36,606 bases of DNA from Quinella sp. 1Q5 (GTDB lineage Bacteria; Bacillota; Negativicutes; Selenomonadales; Selenomonadaceae). The stretch lies in the NCBI GenBank assembly GCA_014764605.1, contig JACXWG010000011.1, forward strand, positions 1 through 36,606, in the 5' to 3' direction. The notes beneath the pieces are model-generated. The model was not told the DNA's origin, ran no database searches, and worked only from the letters and a program-made list of their open reading frames with translations. The position numbers and the translations under genes were made by a program. Positions 7,142-14,468 of this stretch are shown here, piece by piece; the stretch's first letter is position 1; each line of letters opens with the position of its first letter.

Positions 7142-8794
7142 TCATTGAGGACTAATGCGTTTGACTGCTTCGCTAAGCGGCGGAATAACTTGTTTCTTGC
7201 GGCTCATTACGCCAGGCAGATAGACATGCGTACCGCTTGCATCCTTTTTAAATGCCTCACCGATTAACGTCTTCGGCGAGCCAGCGTACAAGAGATAAGT
7301 TGCCTCTTCAAGAATGTCCGTAGCCATAAGCAAATGCATATCGAAGCCTTCGCGCTCAATGTTCTCCTTCATGAAGGAGATAAGTTTGTCTTCAATGTCG
7401 AGAATTTCTTTGGGATCCATGACGGAGATTTGGCTGACGATAATCCGATAATCGCCAATCTTGAACTCCTTGAGGTCGTTCTTAGCAATCTCGGCGGGAG
7501 TTTTGTCGCCAATACCCGCGCCCGCTCTCAGCATTGCCAAACCGTATTCCTTGATGTCGACGCCCGCAATAGCCGCAAGTTTCTCGACAGTCTTCTTGTC
7601 TTTAGGCGTACACGTCGGCGACTTGAACAGCACGGTATCGGAGATAATCGCGCTCATCAACAGGCCGGCGATTGACGGCGGGATTTCAACGTCTTGATCC
7701 CAATACATATTCGCGACAATCGTACACGTGCAACCGACTGGCTCTTGATGAATGTAAATCGGCTCGGAGGTTTGAACGCCGCCAAGTCTGTGATGGTCGA
7801 TAATCTCGACAATCTTTGCGTCCTCAATGCCCTCGACAGCCTGCCCGCGTTCGTTGTGGTCGACGAGGATAACTTTCTCGTGTTCGGGAAGCATAATCTC
7901 ATCAGCACTGACCAAACCGACAAGCTTGCCGTTCTCCACGACAGGATAACTGCGGTAGCGGTGTTCGTCCATGATTCCTTTGATGTCGCTTAGCAAGTCC
8001 ATTGGGCGGAAGCAAACGGGATTGGATTTCATGATACGACGAATGGGCACGCACTGATTGATTAAGCGTCCGACGGTGTAAGTGTCATAGGGCGTCAACA
8101 GGACGAAGACTCCGCGCTTTTGAGCCTCTTCCAAGACTTCGGGAGCAATGCGGCTGTTCTGCGTGACGACAAGACAAGAAATACCACACTCAAGGAACTT
8201 AAGCAAAGTCTCCGCGCTCCTGTCGCCGACAAGCACGATGTCTTTCCTGTTGAGAATGCTAACGGTCGAGAAGGCGGAGCCAGACGCTATGATGATGTTG
8301 CCTTCGATTAGTTCGTTCTCGTCGCCGCTGACTAGAACCTTAGCCTCCGTTGCCTGAATGATGTCACGATAGCGGACGCGCATTTCAACTAGGCTTTGAA
8401 GTCCAAGCTCAAGAAAATAACGCTTTGCGAGGTCGCTAACTGTGACGATGCCGACGAGTTCGCCGCCAGAATTGGTGACAGGCACGGATTGCAACTCGCT
8501 TTTGCGCATGACTTCACCGAGGTGACGTAACGTATCGTGTTGACGGACGACGGTTTTGCACTCAAGCGCAACGTCTTTGACACGCGGATACAAATCGGTT
8601 AAGAGCAACGGCTGTTCTACTTTAAAATATTCCAATGCGTACTTAGTCTCGTTATTAATCTTGCCGCAACGAGCAGGCACGGCATTAAAACCGTTAGCCT
8701 GCTTGAGGTGCGCATAACCTATCGCCGAGCAAATCGAATCGGTATCTGGATTCCTATGCCCGATGACGTAGATAGGTTTGTTAGAACTCTTCAT
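7142..8794 (-). CDS. ppaC: Manganese-dependent inorganic pyrophosphatase with CBS and DRTGG domains
   Basis: 550 residues. Type II pyrophosphatase of the DHH family with a regulatory insert: the N-terminal GHRNPDTDS metal site, then CBS, DRTGG and CBS domains (about residues 65-300), then VDHNE, IDHHRLGG, the ISDTVLFKSPT segment and a DHHA2 domain. It hydrolyses pyrophosphate from biosynthesis; in characterised CBS-PPases, adenine nucleotides bound by the CBS pair control activity and DRTGG forms bind diadenosine polyphosphates. The start is ATG 8794, with GGAGGGG 7 bases upstream and the metal motif 12 residues in; a frame-open extension to 8908 covers the promoter and is rejected. Single-gene unit with its own promoter and terminator. 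Confidence 0.92.
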   Translation of the reverse strand: MKSSNKPIYVIGHRNPDTDSICSAIGYAHLKQANGFNAVPARCGKINNETKYALEYFKVEQPLLLTDLYPRVKDVALECKTVVRQHDTLRHLGEVMRKSELQSVPVTNSGGELVGIVTVSDLAKRYFLELGLQSLVEMRVRYRDIIQATEAKVLVSGDENELIEGNIIIASGSAFSTVSILNRKDIVLVGDRSAETLLKFLECGISCLVVTQNSRIAPEVLEEAQKRGVFVLLTPYDTYTVGRLINQCVPIRRIMKSNPVCFRPMDLLSDIKGIMDEHRYRSYPVVENGKLVGLVSADEIMLPEHEKVILVDHNERGQAVEGIEDAKIVEIIDHHRLGGVQTSEPIYIHQEPVGCTCTIVANMYWDQDVEIPPSIAGLLMSAIISDTVLFKSPTCTPKDKKTVEKLAAIAGVDIKEYGLAMLRAGAGIGDKTPAEIAKNDLKEFKIGDYRIIVSQISVMDPKEILDIEDKLISFMKENIEREGFDMHLLMATDILEEATYLLYAGSPKTLIGEAFKKDASGTHVYLPGVMSRKKQVIPPLSEAVKRISPQ

Positions 8795-8836
8795 TAAAAC
8801 CCCTCCATTTATCAGAAAATTACCTTTGACGCCCGA

Positions 8837-8865
8837 ATTATAAACAAAAAATTTTTGACTGTCTA
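8837..8865 (-). promoter_or_regulatory. ppaC: Promoter of the pyrophosphatase gene
   Basis: Minus-strand TAGACA (8860-8865) and a perfect TATAAT (8837-8842) are 17 bases apart, 42 bases ahead of the start codon. It abuts the terminator of the upstream SCIFF gene. Confidence 0.8.
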
Positions 8866-8870
8866 CTAAT

Positions 8871-8897
8871 AAAAAATCCCCGACGACTTGTCGAGGA
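8871..8897 (-). terminator. Terminator after the SCIFF peptide gene
   Basis: On the minus strand TCCTCGAC pairs with GTCGGGGA (one mismatch) with a 5-base loop, followed by TTTTTTATT. It lies 17 bases after the peptide stop codon. Confidence 0.8.
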
Positions 8898-8913
8898 AAA
8901 AACTTCATGTCGA

Positions 8914-9060
8914 TTATTTCTTTTGCCGTTCACAGACTTGATTGCCGACGGTACAACTGGTCTTGCACGCACTCTGGCACGAGGCTTGACACTCGCCGCA
9001 ACCACCTTTAGTCAACGTAGCTTGCAAAGTCGGCTTGTTGATTGTCTTGATGTGTTTCAT
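8914..9060 (-). CDS. scfA: SCIFF-family ranthipeptide precursor (six cysteines in forty-five residues)
   Basis: A 48-residue peptide. It begins MKHIKTINKPTLQATLTKGG and has six cysteines at residues 21, 24, 28, 32, 36 and 43 within CGEC, SCQSAC, SC and QVC. This is the conserved SCIFF signature, whose members are cross-linked by the radical SAM enzyme ScfB to form thioether bridges. A strong AAGGAG (9069-9074) lies 8 bases ahead of the ATG. The polyprenyl synthase stop is at 9076, so the two genes are probably co-transcribed; a terminator follows at 8871-8897. No radical SAM maturase gene is next to it, although scfA and scfB are usually neighbours. Confidence 0.93.
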   Translation of the reverse strand: MKHIKTINKPTLQATLTKGGCGECQASCQSACKTSCTVGNQVCERQKK

Positions 9061-9075
9061 GATATCAGCTCCTTT

Positions 9076-10032
9076 TTATCTTGTGCGGTCAACGATAAAG
9101 TCAGCGACTTGTTCTAGGGCAAGCACGGCGGAGGTCTTCAACGTAAGCGGAAGATTAACCCGCGCCGCTTCTATGTGAGCTTGCGCCCGCGTCCTGCAGT
9201 AGTCAACCGCGTCCGTAGCTTGAATAATTTTTATCGCAGCGTCAACGCTTCCACCAGTCGTGACGATTGCTCTTAACTTTGGAGCCTCGTCGCTTTGTTC
9301 AAGGGCACGAATCACAGGAAGAGTTATCACGCCGCTTTTTAGGTCGCCGCCATTGGGCTTACCCGTGATTTTCTCGTCGCCGAAGAAGTCTAACAGGTCG
9401 TCAATAATCTGAAAGGCAAGACCAACGCTTGAGCCGTAAGCCGTGAGGTTCTCGACTTCGCGGCTGTCCATATCCGCGACGATGCCGCCGAGCCGACAAC
9501 AGCTTGCTAGGAAAATCGCCGTCTTGAGATTAATCCGCGTGTAGTATTCGGTCATGGTCGGCACTTCAAATAACGAACGGTCTTGCATGATTTCGCCAAT
9601 GCACAAATCCTTGACGAGCTTGGAGAGAATCAGTTGGACTTGTGCGCCGTAGTTATTTTCCGCGACGAGTTGAAACGCCTTAGCAAAAAGATAATCGCCG
9701 ACGAGCACCGCGATTTGTGCGCCGTATTTGGAATTCGCCGTTTCGACGCCGCGTCGTTTCTTTGAAGTGTCGATAATATCGTCGTGGACAAGGCTTGCCG
9801 TGTGAATCAATTCTAAGGCAACTGCAAGCGGCATGGTTCTTTCGGCGGGGCAATCGTCTTTGGAGTTCGCGCACAACAGGAACAGCATCGGACGCAACCT
9901 CTTGCCGCCTTTGAATAACGGCTCACACGCCTCGAAGATGAATTCGTCGTCTGCGATTGCCTGTCTTATCTGTTCCTCCAATACTTGCAAGTTCTTTGCC
10001 GCTACGTCGTTCAATGCCGCTACGAAGTTCAA
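9076..10032 (-). CDS. Polyprenyl diphosphate synthase (trans-isoprenyl, heptaprenyl/octaprenyl type)
   Basis: 318 residues, typical family length. It joins isopentenyl units to an allylic diphosphate to make the side chain of menaquinone or a similar lipid. Motifs: GGKRLRP (residues 42-48), the first aspartate-rich motif DDIID (84-88), the conserved RRG nearby, and the second aspartate-rich DDLLD in FQIIDDLLDFFGD. No alternative in-frame ATG precedes the conserved region, so the start is TTG at 10032, with a GGGTGAG-like site just upstream. Product chain length cannot be read with confidence. It is followed by the SCIFF gene after 15 bases. Confidence 0.9.
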   Translation of the reverse strand: MNFVAALNDVAAKNLQVLEEQIRQAIADDEFIFEACEPLFKGGKRLRPMLFLLCANSKDDCPAERTMPLAVALELIHTASLVHDDIIDTSKKRRGVETANSKYGAQIAVLVGDYLFAKAFQLVAENNYGAQVQLILSKLVKDLCIGEIMQDRSLFEVPTMTEYYTRINLKTAIFLASCCRLGGIVADMDSREVENLTAYGSSVGLAFQIIDDLLDFFGDEKITGKPNGGDLKSGVITLPVIRALEQSDEAPKLRAIVTTGGSVDAAIKIIQATDAVDYCRTRAQAHIEAARVNLPLTLKTSAVLALEQVADFIVDRTR

Positions 10033-10098
10033 TCAGCTCACCCGCCCAAAAATTTTTCGGCAATTCTATCACAGCACCAACTTAAAATCAATTCCAAA

Positions 10099-10990
10099 TC
10101 AGTCCATATCAATCAGCGGGGTTTTCTTGCCATAAAGGAGCATGTCAAATGGGTCGTAATAAAAAACATGCCCATATGCGAAATTGATAGACATAGCCTC
10201 AATTACTCTACTATGAATAGGTTTGTTATATAATTTAGGGTTAATATAGAATGCTGAATCAACATCTGACGGAAAAGGAACGAAACAAACTTTTTTGCCA
10301 AAGGGAAGCTTATCGAATTGATTTAAAGTTTCTAAGGCATTTGTATGCATTTGTATGCATTACTACCAAGATATTATACCAGTTAATTCTTTGCTTACGA
10401 GACGTCCACTTTTCATTACATTCATCAATTTCCTTATAATGAACCATATTAAATACAAGATCATCAAGGAGAAAGCGTGGAACTCCATGAGGATATATTG
10501 GCGAAGGCTCACCTAACCATTGAGAAAAACGAAATTCTTTTTCCATGTAATTTCGTGGGGCACTAAGAAACTTCATAAAGCTTGGTTCGGGTACATCTAA
10601 ATTTACAAAGGGAGAACGATATACCAAACCAAGGGTGTGTGAGATTACCCCACCAAAACAATTTTTAGAGAAAATCGACAAGCGCGAACGTTGCAGTTGA
10701 CGATACTTTTTAAGCGCGAATCCGGGGATAGTGACAATCCAATCTCCCAGCAATTTTTCTTCGGGCAAGTTGAGTTTGTGTGCATCTGTCGTAACTTTGC
10801 TTATACCAATTTTCTTTGCACCAACGCAAAGAAGGGTATCATACTGCCCCCTCTCGTCAACTTTGGCAATGTTTTCAGTTGTCGCTTCGCCGACGATTTC
10901 AATTCCGTCGTGCTGTTGCTCCAGAATCTTAATCGCCTTGTCCTTAAAGCTAGTTTCGTCCGAGACATGCCAGATTAAAACTTTTAACAT
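10099..10990 (-). pseudogene. DUF1919 family protein, copy 1, frameshifted
   Basis: Begins MLKVLIWHVSDETSF with an N-terminal Rossmann-like segment of about 105 residues, then the DUF1919 core (LSIFSKNCFGGVISHTLGL, SAPRNYM, a HYKE motif and RKQRINWYN). The frame is lost at 10341-10360, where a 10-base unit is exactly doubled, and resumes one frame over with MHTNALETLNQF to the shared tail GKKTPLIDM. Removing one 10-base unit restores a 293-residue protein aligned throughout with copy 2. DUF1919 proteins occur in polysaccharide gene clusters; the biochemical role is not established. Either a recent slippage event, a switchable gene or an assembly artefact. Confidence 0.85.
10341..10360. repeat. 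Exact 10-bp tandem duplication causing the frameshift in DUF1919 copy 1
   Basis: TTGTATGCAT occurs twice back to back, preceded by a partial third unit (GCAT at 10337-10340). On the coding strand the unit is ATGCATACAA. Ten extra bases shift the reading frame by one. Confidence 0.95.
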
Positions 10991-10994
10991 CGCA

Positions 10995-11033
10995 TCAAAT
11001 CCTTTCTACGGTAAGGAAAATTTTCTCACCGTT
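10995..11033 (-). pseudogene. Duplicated 3' tail of ileS ahead of DUF1919 copy 1
   Basis: The minus strand reads GEKIFLTVERI-stop, matching the end of the intact IleS (SEKISLAVERI-stop at 18472-18510): 33 of 39 bases agree by eye. The same spacing to the following MLKVLIW start is kept. The scrap shows that this DUF1919 copy was duplicated together with its ileS junction, or that ileS sequence was carried along. Confidence 0.8.
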
Positions 11034-11037
11034 TCTT

Positions 11038-11898
11038 TTACATATCAATCAGCGGAGTCTTCTTGCCATAAAGGAGCATGTCGAAAATATCGTAGTAAAA
11101 GGGGTCGCCCATAGCAAATCGATTAACTTTATCTGCAAAATTTGGATAGTTCTTATTTATTTCGGGATTAATATACCACGCCGAATTTAAATCGGACTTG
11201 AACGGCACGAAACAAGCTTTCTTGGCATAAGGCAACAAATCAAACGCTTGCAAAACTTTTTCGTCTTCAGTATAAATTTCCACGAATAAGTTATCCCAAT
11301 TGATTCTTTTTCTGCGCCTATCGAAGTCGGTTTCATTAGAAATGAGATAATGATTAAAAAATATCGTCATGTTGCCGAGTGTAAAAATCGGAAATCCTCT
11401 AGGATCGTTTTCCTTGAAGGATAGTTGTTTTTCCATGTAAACACGCGGCTCATGCAAAAAACTGAAATAGCCTGCTGGACTCAAGAACATGTTGATAAAT
11501 GGCGAATAAAATGGTAAGCCAAGAGTGTTATACATCAATCCGCCAAAACAGTTAATAGAGAAAATTGATAAGCGCGAACGTTGCAGTTGACGATACTTCT
11601 TAAGCACGAATCCGGGGATAGTGACAATCCAATCCCCTAAAATTTTTTCCTCGGGCAAATTAAATTGTTTAGCCTCTTGCGTAACTTTACTCATATTAGA
11701 CTTTTTGCTCATGCCGATTTGTCTTGCACCGACGACGAGGAGAACATCATACTGCCCCTCCCCGTCAACCTTGGCAATGTTCTCGTTTACCGCTTCGCCG
11801 ACGATTTCAATTCCGTTGTGCTGTTGCTCCAGAATCTTAATCGCCTTGTTCTTAAATATCGTGTCGTCTGAAATCTGCCAGATTAAAACTTTTAACAT
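11038..11898 (-). CDS. DUF1919 family protein, copy 2 (intact)
   Basis: 286 residues, the only unbroken copy of three. The N-terminal 105 residues form a Rossmann-like segment (KVLIWQISDDTIF, then EIVGEAVNENIAKV and YDVLLVVGARQ). The DUF1919 core follows: RSRLSIFSINCFGGLMYNTLG, LSPAGYFSFL, RRKRINWDNLFVE, KKACFVPF, and the end YDIFDMLLYGKKTPLIDM. DUF1919 is found in exopolysaccharide loci; activity unproven. AAAGGAT, partly inside the copA stop region, is the ribosome binding site; the start is 14 bases after copA ends. Its 5' untranslated bases resemble those of copies 1 and 3, so the copy moved with its ribosome binding site. Confidence 0.8.
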   Translation of the reverse strand: MLKVLIWQISDDTIFKNKAIKILEQQHNGIEIVGEAVNENIAKVDGEGQYDVLLVVGARQIGMSKKSNMSKVTQEAKQFNLPEEKILGDWIVTIPGFVLKKYRQLQRSRLSIFSINCFGGLMYNTLGLPFYSPFINMFLSPAGYFSFLHEPRVYMEKQLSFKENDPRGFPIFTLGNMTIFFNHYLISNETDFDRRRKRINWDNLFVEIYTEDEKVLQAFDLLPYAKKACFVPFKSDLNSAWYINPEINKNYPNFADKVNRFAMGDPFYYDIFDMLLYGKKTPLIDM

Positions 11899-11912
11899 AA
11901 CATCAATCCTTT

Positions 11913-14468
11913 CTAGCGGACAAGCTCATAGCCCGCCTCGTCAATAACCTTAGCGAAGTCGTCGATAGGAATATCCTTCGTGGCGGTGACGGTCGCCGAA
12001 TTATTTTCCAAGCTGACCTCAACCGCCGTGACGCCGTCCATCTTCGCCAATGCGTCGTGCACGTGCTTTTGGCAATGCTTGCACATCATGCCCTCTACTT
12101 TGAATGTTGTTTGCATTTGTCTTGCCTCCTTATTAATTTCTGTCCGAAGACTTTCTACGTGGACTTCAACATTTCGCGGCGCGTCATTGAACTCAATCGA
12201 CCGTTCGACCTTAAAAAGCCTCAGCCGCAGGGCATTGAGCACGACGCACACGCTAGACATACTCATTGCCGCCGCCCCAATCATTGGTGAGAGCTTGAGA
12301 CCGAACGCCGGATAAAACACACCTGCGGCGAGCGGAATGCAAATCACGTTGTAGAAGAACGCCCAGAACAGATTTTGCTTAATGTTCGTCATGACGGCGC
12401 GGCTGAGTTTGATTGCGTTTACGGCGTCGAGCAAATCATTTCGGACTAAGACTGCGCCCGCACTCTCAATCGCAACGTCGGTACCAGCACCAATCGCAAT
12501 GCCCAGATTAGCCCTTGCCAATGCTGGAGCGTCGTTTATACCGTCGCCAATCATCGCCACCTTGCGTCCTTGAGTCTGAAGCTTTTCAACCTCCTGTGCT
12601 TTGTTTTCGGGAAGGACGCCCGCGATAATTTTTTCTATGCCGAGCCGTCTAGCAATCGTTTGCGCCGTGCGAGGGTTGTCGCCCGTCAACATGATAACAC
12701 TAACGCCCAAAATTTTAAACTCCTTGACCGCCTGCGCGGAGTTTTTTTTCTCAACGTCAGCCGCCGCAATCACTCCGAGAATTTTATCACCACATGCAAA
12801 GATTAATGGCGTCTTGCCCTCGTCAGCGAGCGAGGAAAGTTTTTCGTGCAGAGCGTCTAGATTAAAGCCCAGCTCCGTCAAAAAGTTTTCGTTGCCCGCG
12901 ACACACTCCACGCCGTCAATCTTAGCACGCACGCCACGTCCAAAGACCGCCTGAAAGTCTGTAGGGATTAAGGATTGGGGACTAGGGACTAGTCTTTTGA
13001 TTGCGGAGGCTAAGGGGTGTTCGCTTTTTGATTCGAGAGCCGCCGCAATCGTCAGCAATGTTTGCTTATCGGCGTTGCAAGTGGTTATGTCTGTGACGAA
13101 CGGTTTGCCTTCTGTTAGCGTGCCGGTCTTGTCTAGAACGACGGTATTAATTTCGTGTGCTGTCTCCAATGCCTCGCCCGATTTGATTAAAATTCCGTTC
13201 TCCGCGCCTTTGCCCGTGCCAACCATAATTGCAACCGGCGTAGCCAAACCCAATGCACACGGACAACTTATCACCAGAATCGACACGGCGATAGAGAACG
13301 CGAACTCGACGCTTGCACCGCTGATAAGCCACGCTGAACCCGCAATCAACGCAATCATAATCACGGCTGGCACGAACACTCCCGCGACCTTATCGGCAGT
13401 CTTGGCAATGGGAGCCTTGCTCGCGGACGCCTCCTCAACCAAAGCGATAATCTTGCTTATTGTAGTTTCGCCGCCGACCTTCGCCGCACGGAACTTAACA
13501 AAGCCGCTCTGATTAATTGTGCCGCTCGTGACGTTATCGCCGACGGTTTTATTAACGGGCAAGCTCTCTCCGGTTATCGCGGACTCGTCAACAGTCGTCG
13601 CACCGTCCAAAATCAATCCGTCCGCCGCAAAGCTCTCGCCCGGCTTAACCAAAACTTCATCGCCAATAATCAGTTCTTCAACAGGGATTGTAAGTTCATT
13701 GCCGCCGCGCAGGACAGTTGCTTGCTTAGGGGCAAGGTTCATGAGCTTTTCCACTGCTTGAGATGTCTTGCCCTTAGCTCGCGCCTCGAAGAATTTCCCA
13801 ACCGTTATCAAGGTTACAATCATGCCCGCCGACTCAAAGTAAAGATTGCGGCTGTATTCGTCGACCAAAGCCAGATTTCCCGCGCCGAGTCCTTGACCGA
13901 TTCTAAATAACGCAAACGCCCCAAACATAGCCGCCGCCATTGAACCCAATCCAACTAAGCTATCCATGTTCGGAGCACCCGCCGCCAATGTCTTGAAGCC
14001 GTTTACGTAATACTTGCGGTTGAGGTACATAATCGGCAGTATCAGCAAGAACTGTGCAAAGGCGAAAGTCACAGCATTAGCCCGCCCGTCGAAGAGTTCA
14101 GCGATAATCGGCGGCACGGGTAGCGGCAACATGTTATGCATTGCGATATAAACCGTCGGCAACAGGAAGACTATCGACCACGTAAGCCGCGTGCGCATTT
14201 CGGAGATTTCTTTATCAATCGTGCGTTCTGTTGACGGTTGAACTTGCGCGGAAGATTTCTTAGGCGATGCACCGTAGCCCGCATTGATGACAGCCTCGAC
14301 GATTGCCGCGACAGAAACTTTTGCATCGTCGAACTTAACTTGCATTGAATTGGTTAAGAGGTTGACGCTTACATTGTCCGAGCCGACGAGCTTGCCAACT
14401 GCCTTTTCTACTCGCGCCGAGCACGCCGAACAACTCATGCCCGTCACGTCGAAAGTTTCCTTAGTCAT
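11913..14468 (-). CDS. copA: Copper-translocating P-type ATPase with fused C-terminal CopZ-like domain
   Basis: 851 residues. Order: N-terminal heavy-metal domain with GMSCSACSARV (residues 10-20), membrane segments, the actuator TGES, the CPC metal site (ISCPCALGLATP), the phosphorylated DKTGTLTEG, the hinge GDGINDAPAL, further membrane segments, then an unusual extra heavy-metal domain at the very C-terminus (GMMCKHCQKHV). It exports Cu(I) at the expense of ATP. The last domain begins with a methionine preceded by a perfect internal AAGGAGG, so a free 67-residue CopZ-like chaperone could also be made. Inside the ATP-binding domain a heptamer repeat encodes PSPQSLIP. Start ATG 14468 overlaps the region of the DUF4422 stop; it sits inside a polysaccharide-type gene island. 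Confidence 0.92.
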   Translation of the reverse strand: MTKETFDVTGMSCSACSARVEKAVGKLVGSDNVSVNLLTNSMQVKFDDAKVSVAAIVEAVINAGYGASPKKSSAQVQPSTERTIDKEISEMRTRLTWSIVFLLPTVYIAMHNMLPLPVPPIIAELFDGRANAVTFAFAQFLLILPIMYLNRKYYVNGFKTLAAGAPNMDSLVGLGSMAAAMFGAFALFRIGQGLGAGNLALVDEYSRNLYFESAGMIVTLITVGKFFEARAKGKTSQAVEKLMNLAPKQATVLRGGNELTIPVEELIIGDEVLVKPGESFAADGLILDGATTVDESAITGESLPVNKTVGDNVTSGTINQSGFVKFRAAKVGGETTISKIIALVEEASASKAPIAKTADKVAGVFVPAVIMIALIAGSAWLISGASVEFAFSIAVSILVISCPCALGLATPVAIMVGTGKGAENGILIKSGEALETAHEINTVVLDKTGTLTEGKPFVTDITTCNADKQTLLTIAAALESKSEHPLASAIKRLVPSPQSLIPTDFQAVFGRGVRAKIDGVECVAGNENFLTELGFNLDALHEKLSSLADEGKTPLIFACGDKILGVIAAADVEKKNSAQAVKEFKILGVSVIMLTGDNPRTAQTIARRLGIEKIIAGVLPENKAQEVEKLQTQGRKVAMIGDGINDAPALARANLGIAIGAGTDVAIESAGAVLVRNDLLDAVNAIKLSRAVMTNIKQNLFWAFFYNVICIPLAAGVFYPAFGLKLSPMIGAAAMSMSSVCVVLNALRLRLFKVERSIEFNDAPRNVEVHVESLRTEINKEARQMQTTFKVEGMMCKHCQKHVHDALAKMDGVTAVEVSLENNSATVTATKDIPIDDFAKVIDEAGYELVR
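12114..12131 (-). promoter_or_regulatory. Internal Shine-Dalgarno and ATG within copA, for a CopZ-like product
   Basis: AAGGAGG (12125-12131) lies 8 bases before an in-frame ATG (12114-12116). Translation from there gives a 67-residue protein (11913-12116) beginning MQTTFKVEGMMCKHC, the size and motif of a CopZ copper chaperone. Spacing and strength match the best ribosome binding sites of the window. Confidence 0.65.
12962..12992. repeat. Degenerate heptanucleotide tandem repeat inside copA
   Basis: Four heptamers of the pattern T(A/G)(A/G)GGA(T/C) run head to tail (TAGGGAT, TAAGGAT, TGGGGAC, TAGGGAC) and end with TAG. On the coding strand they stay open and encode LVPSPQSLIP, a stretch without counterpart in typical CopA sequences. 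Confidence 0.75.

Noticed and set aside
8795..8908. N-terminal extension of the pyrophosphatase to 8908
   Set aside because: It covers a consensus promoter and the SCIFF terminator; the ATG at 8794 has the ribosome binding site and the family start.
10099..10350. Independent small gene starting at ATG 10350
   Set aside because: It is the displaced 3' part of DUF1919 copy 1 beyond the 10-bp duplication; its apparent start lies inside the duplicated unit.
12997..13512. Plus-strand 171-codon frame opposite copA
   Set aside because: Antisense to strongly conserved copA motifs, no ribosome binding site and a hydrophobic, unlikely protein.
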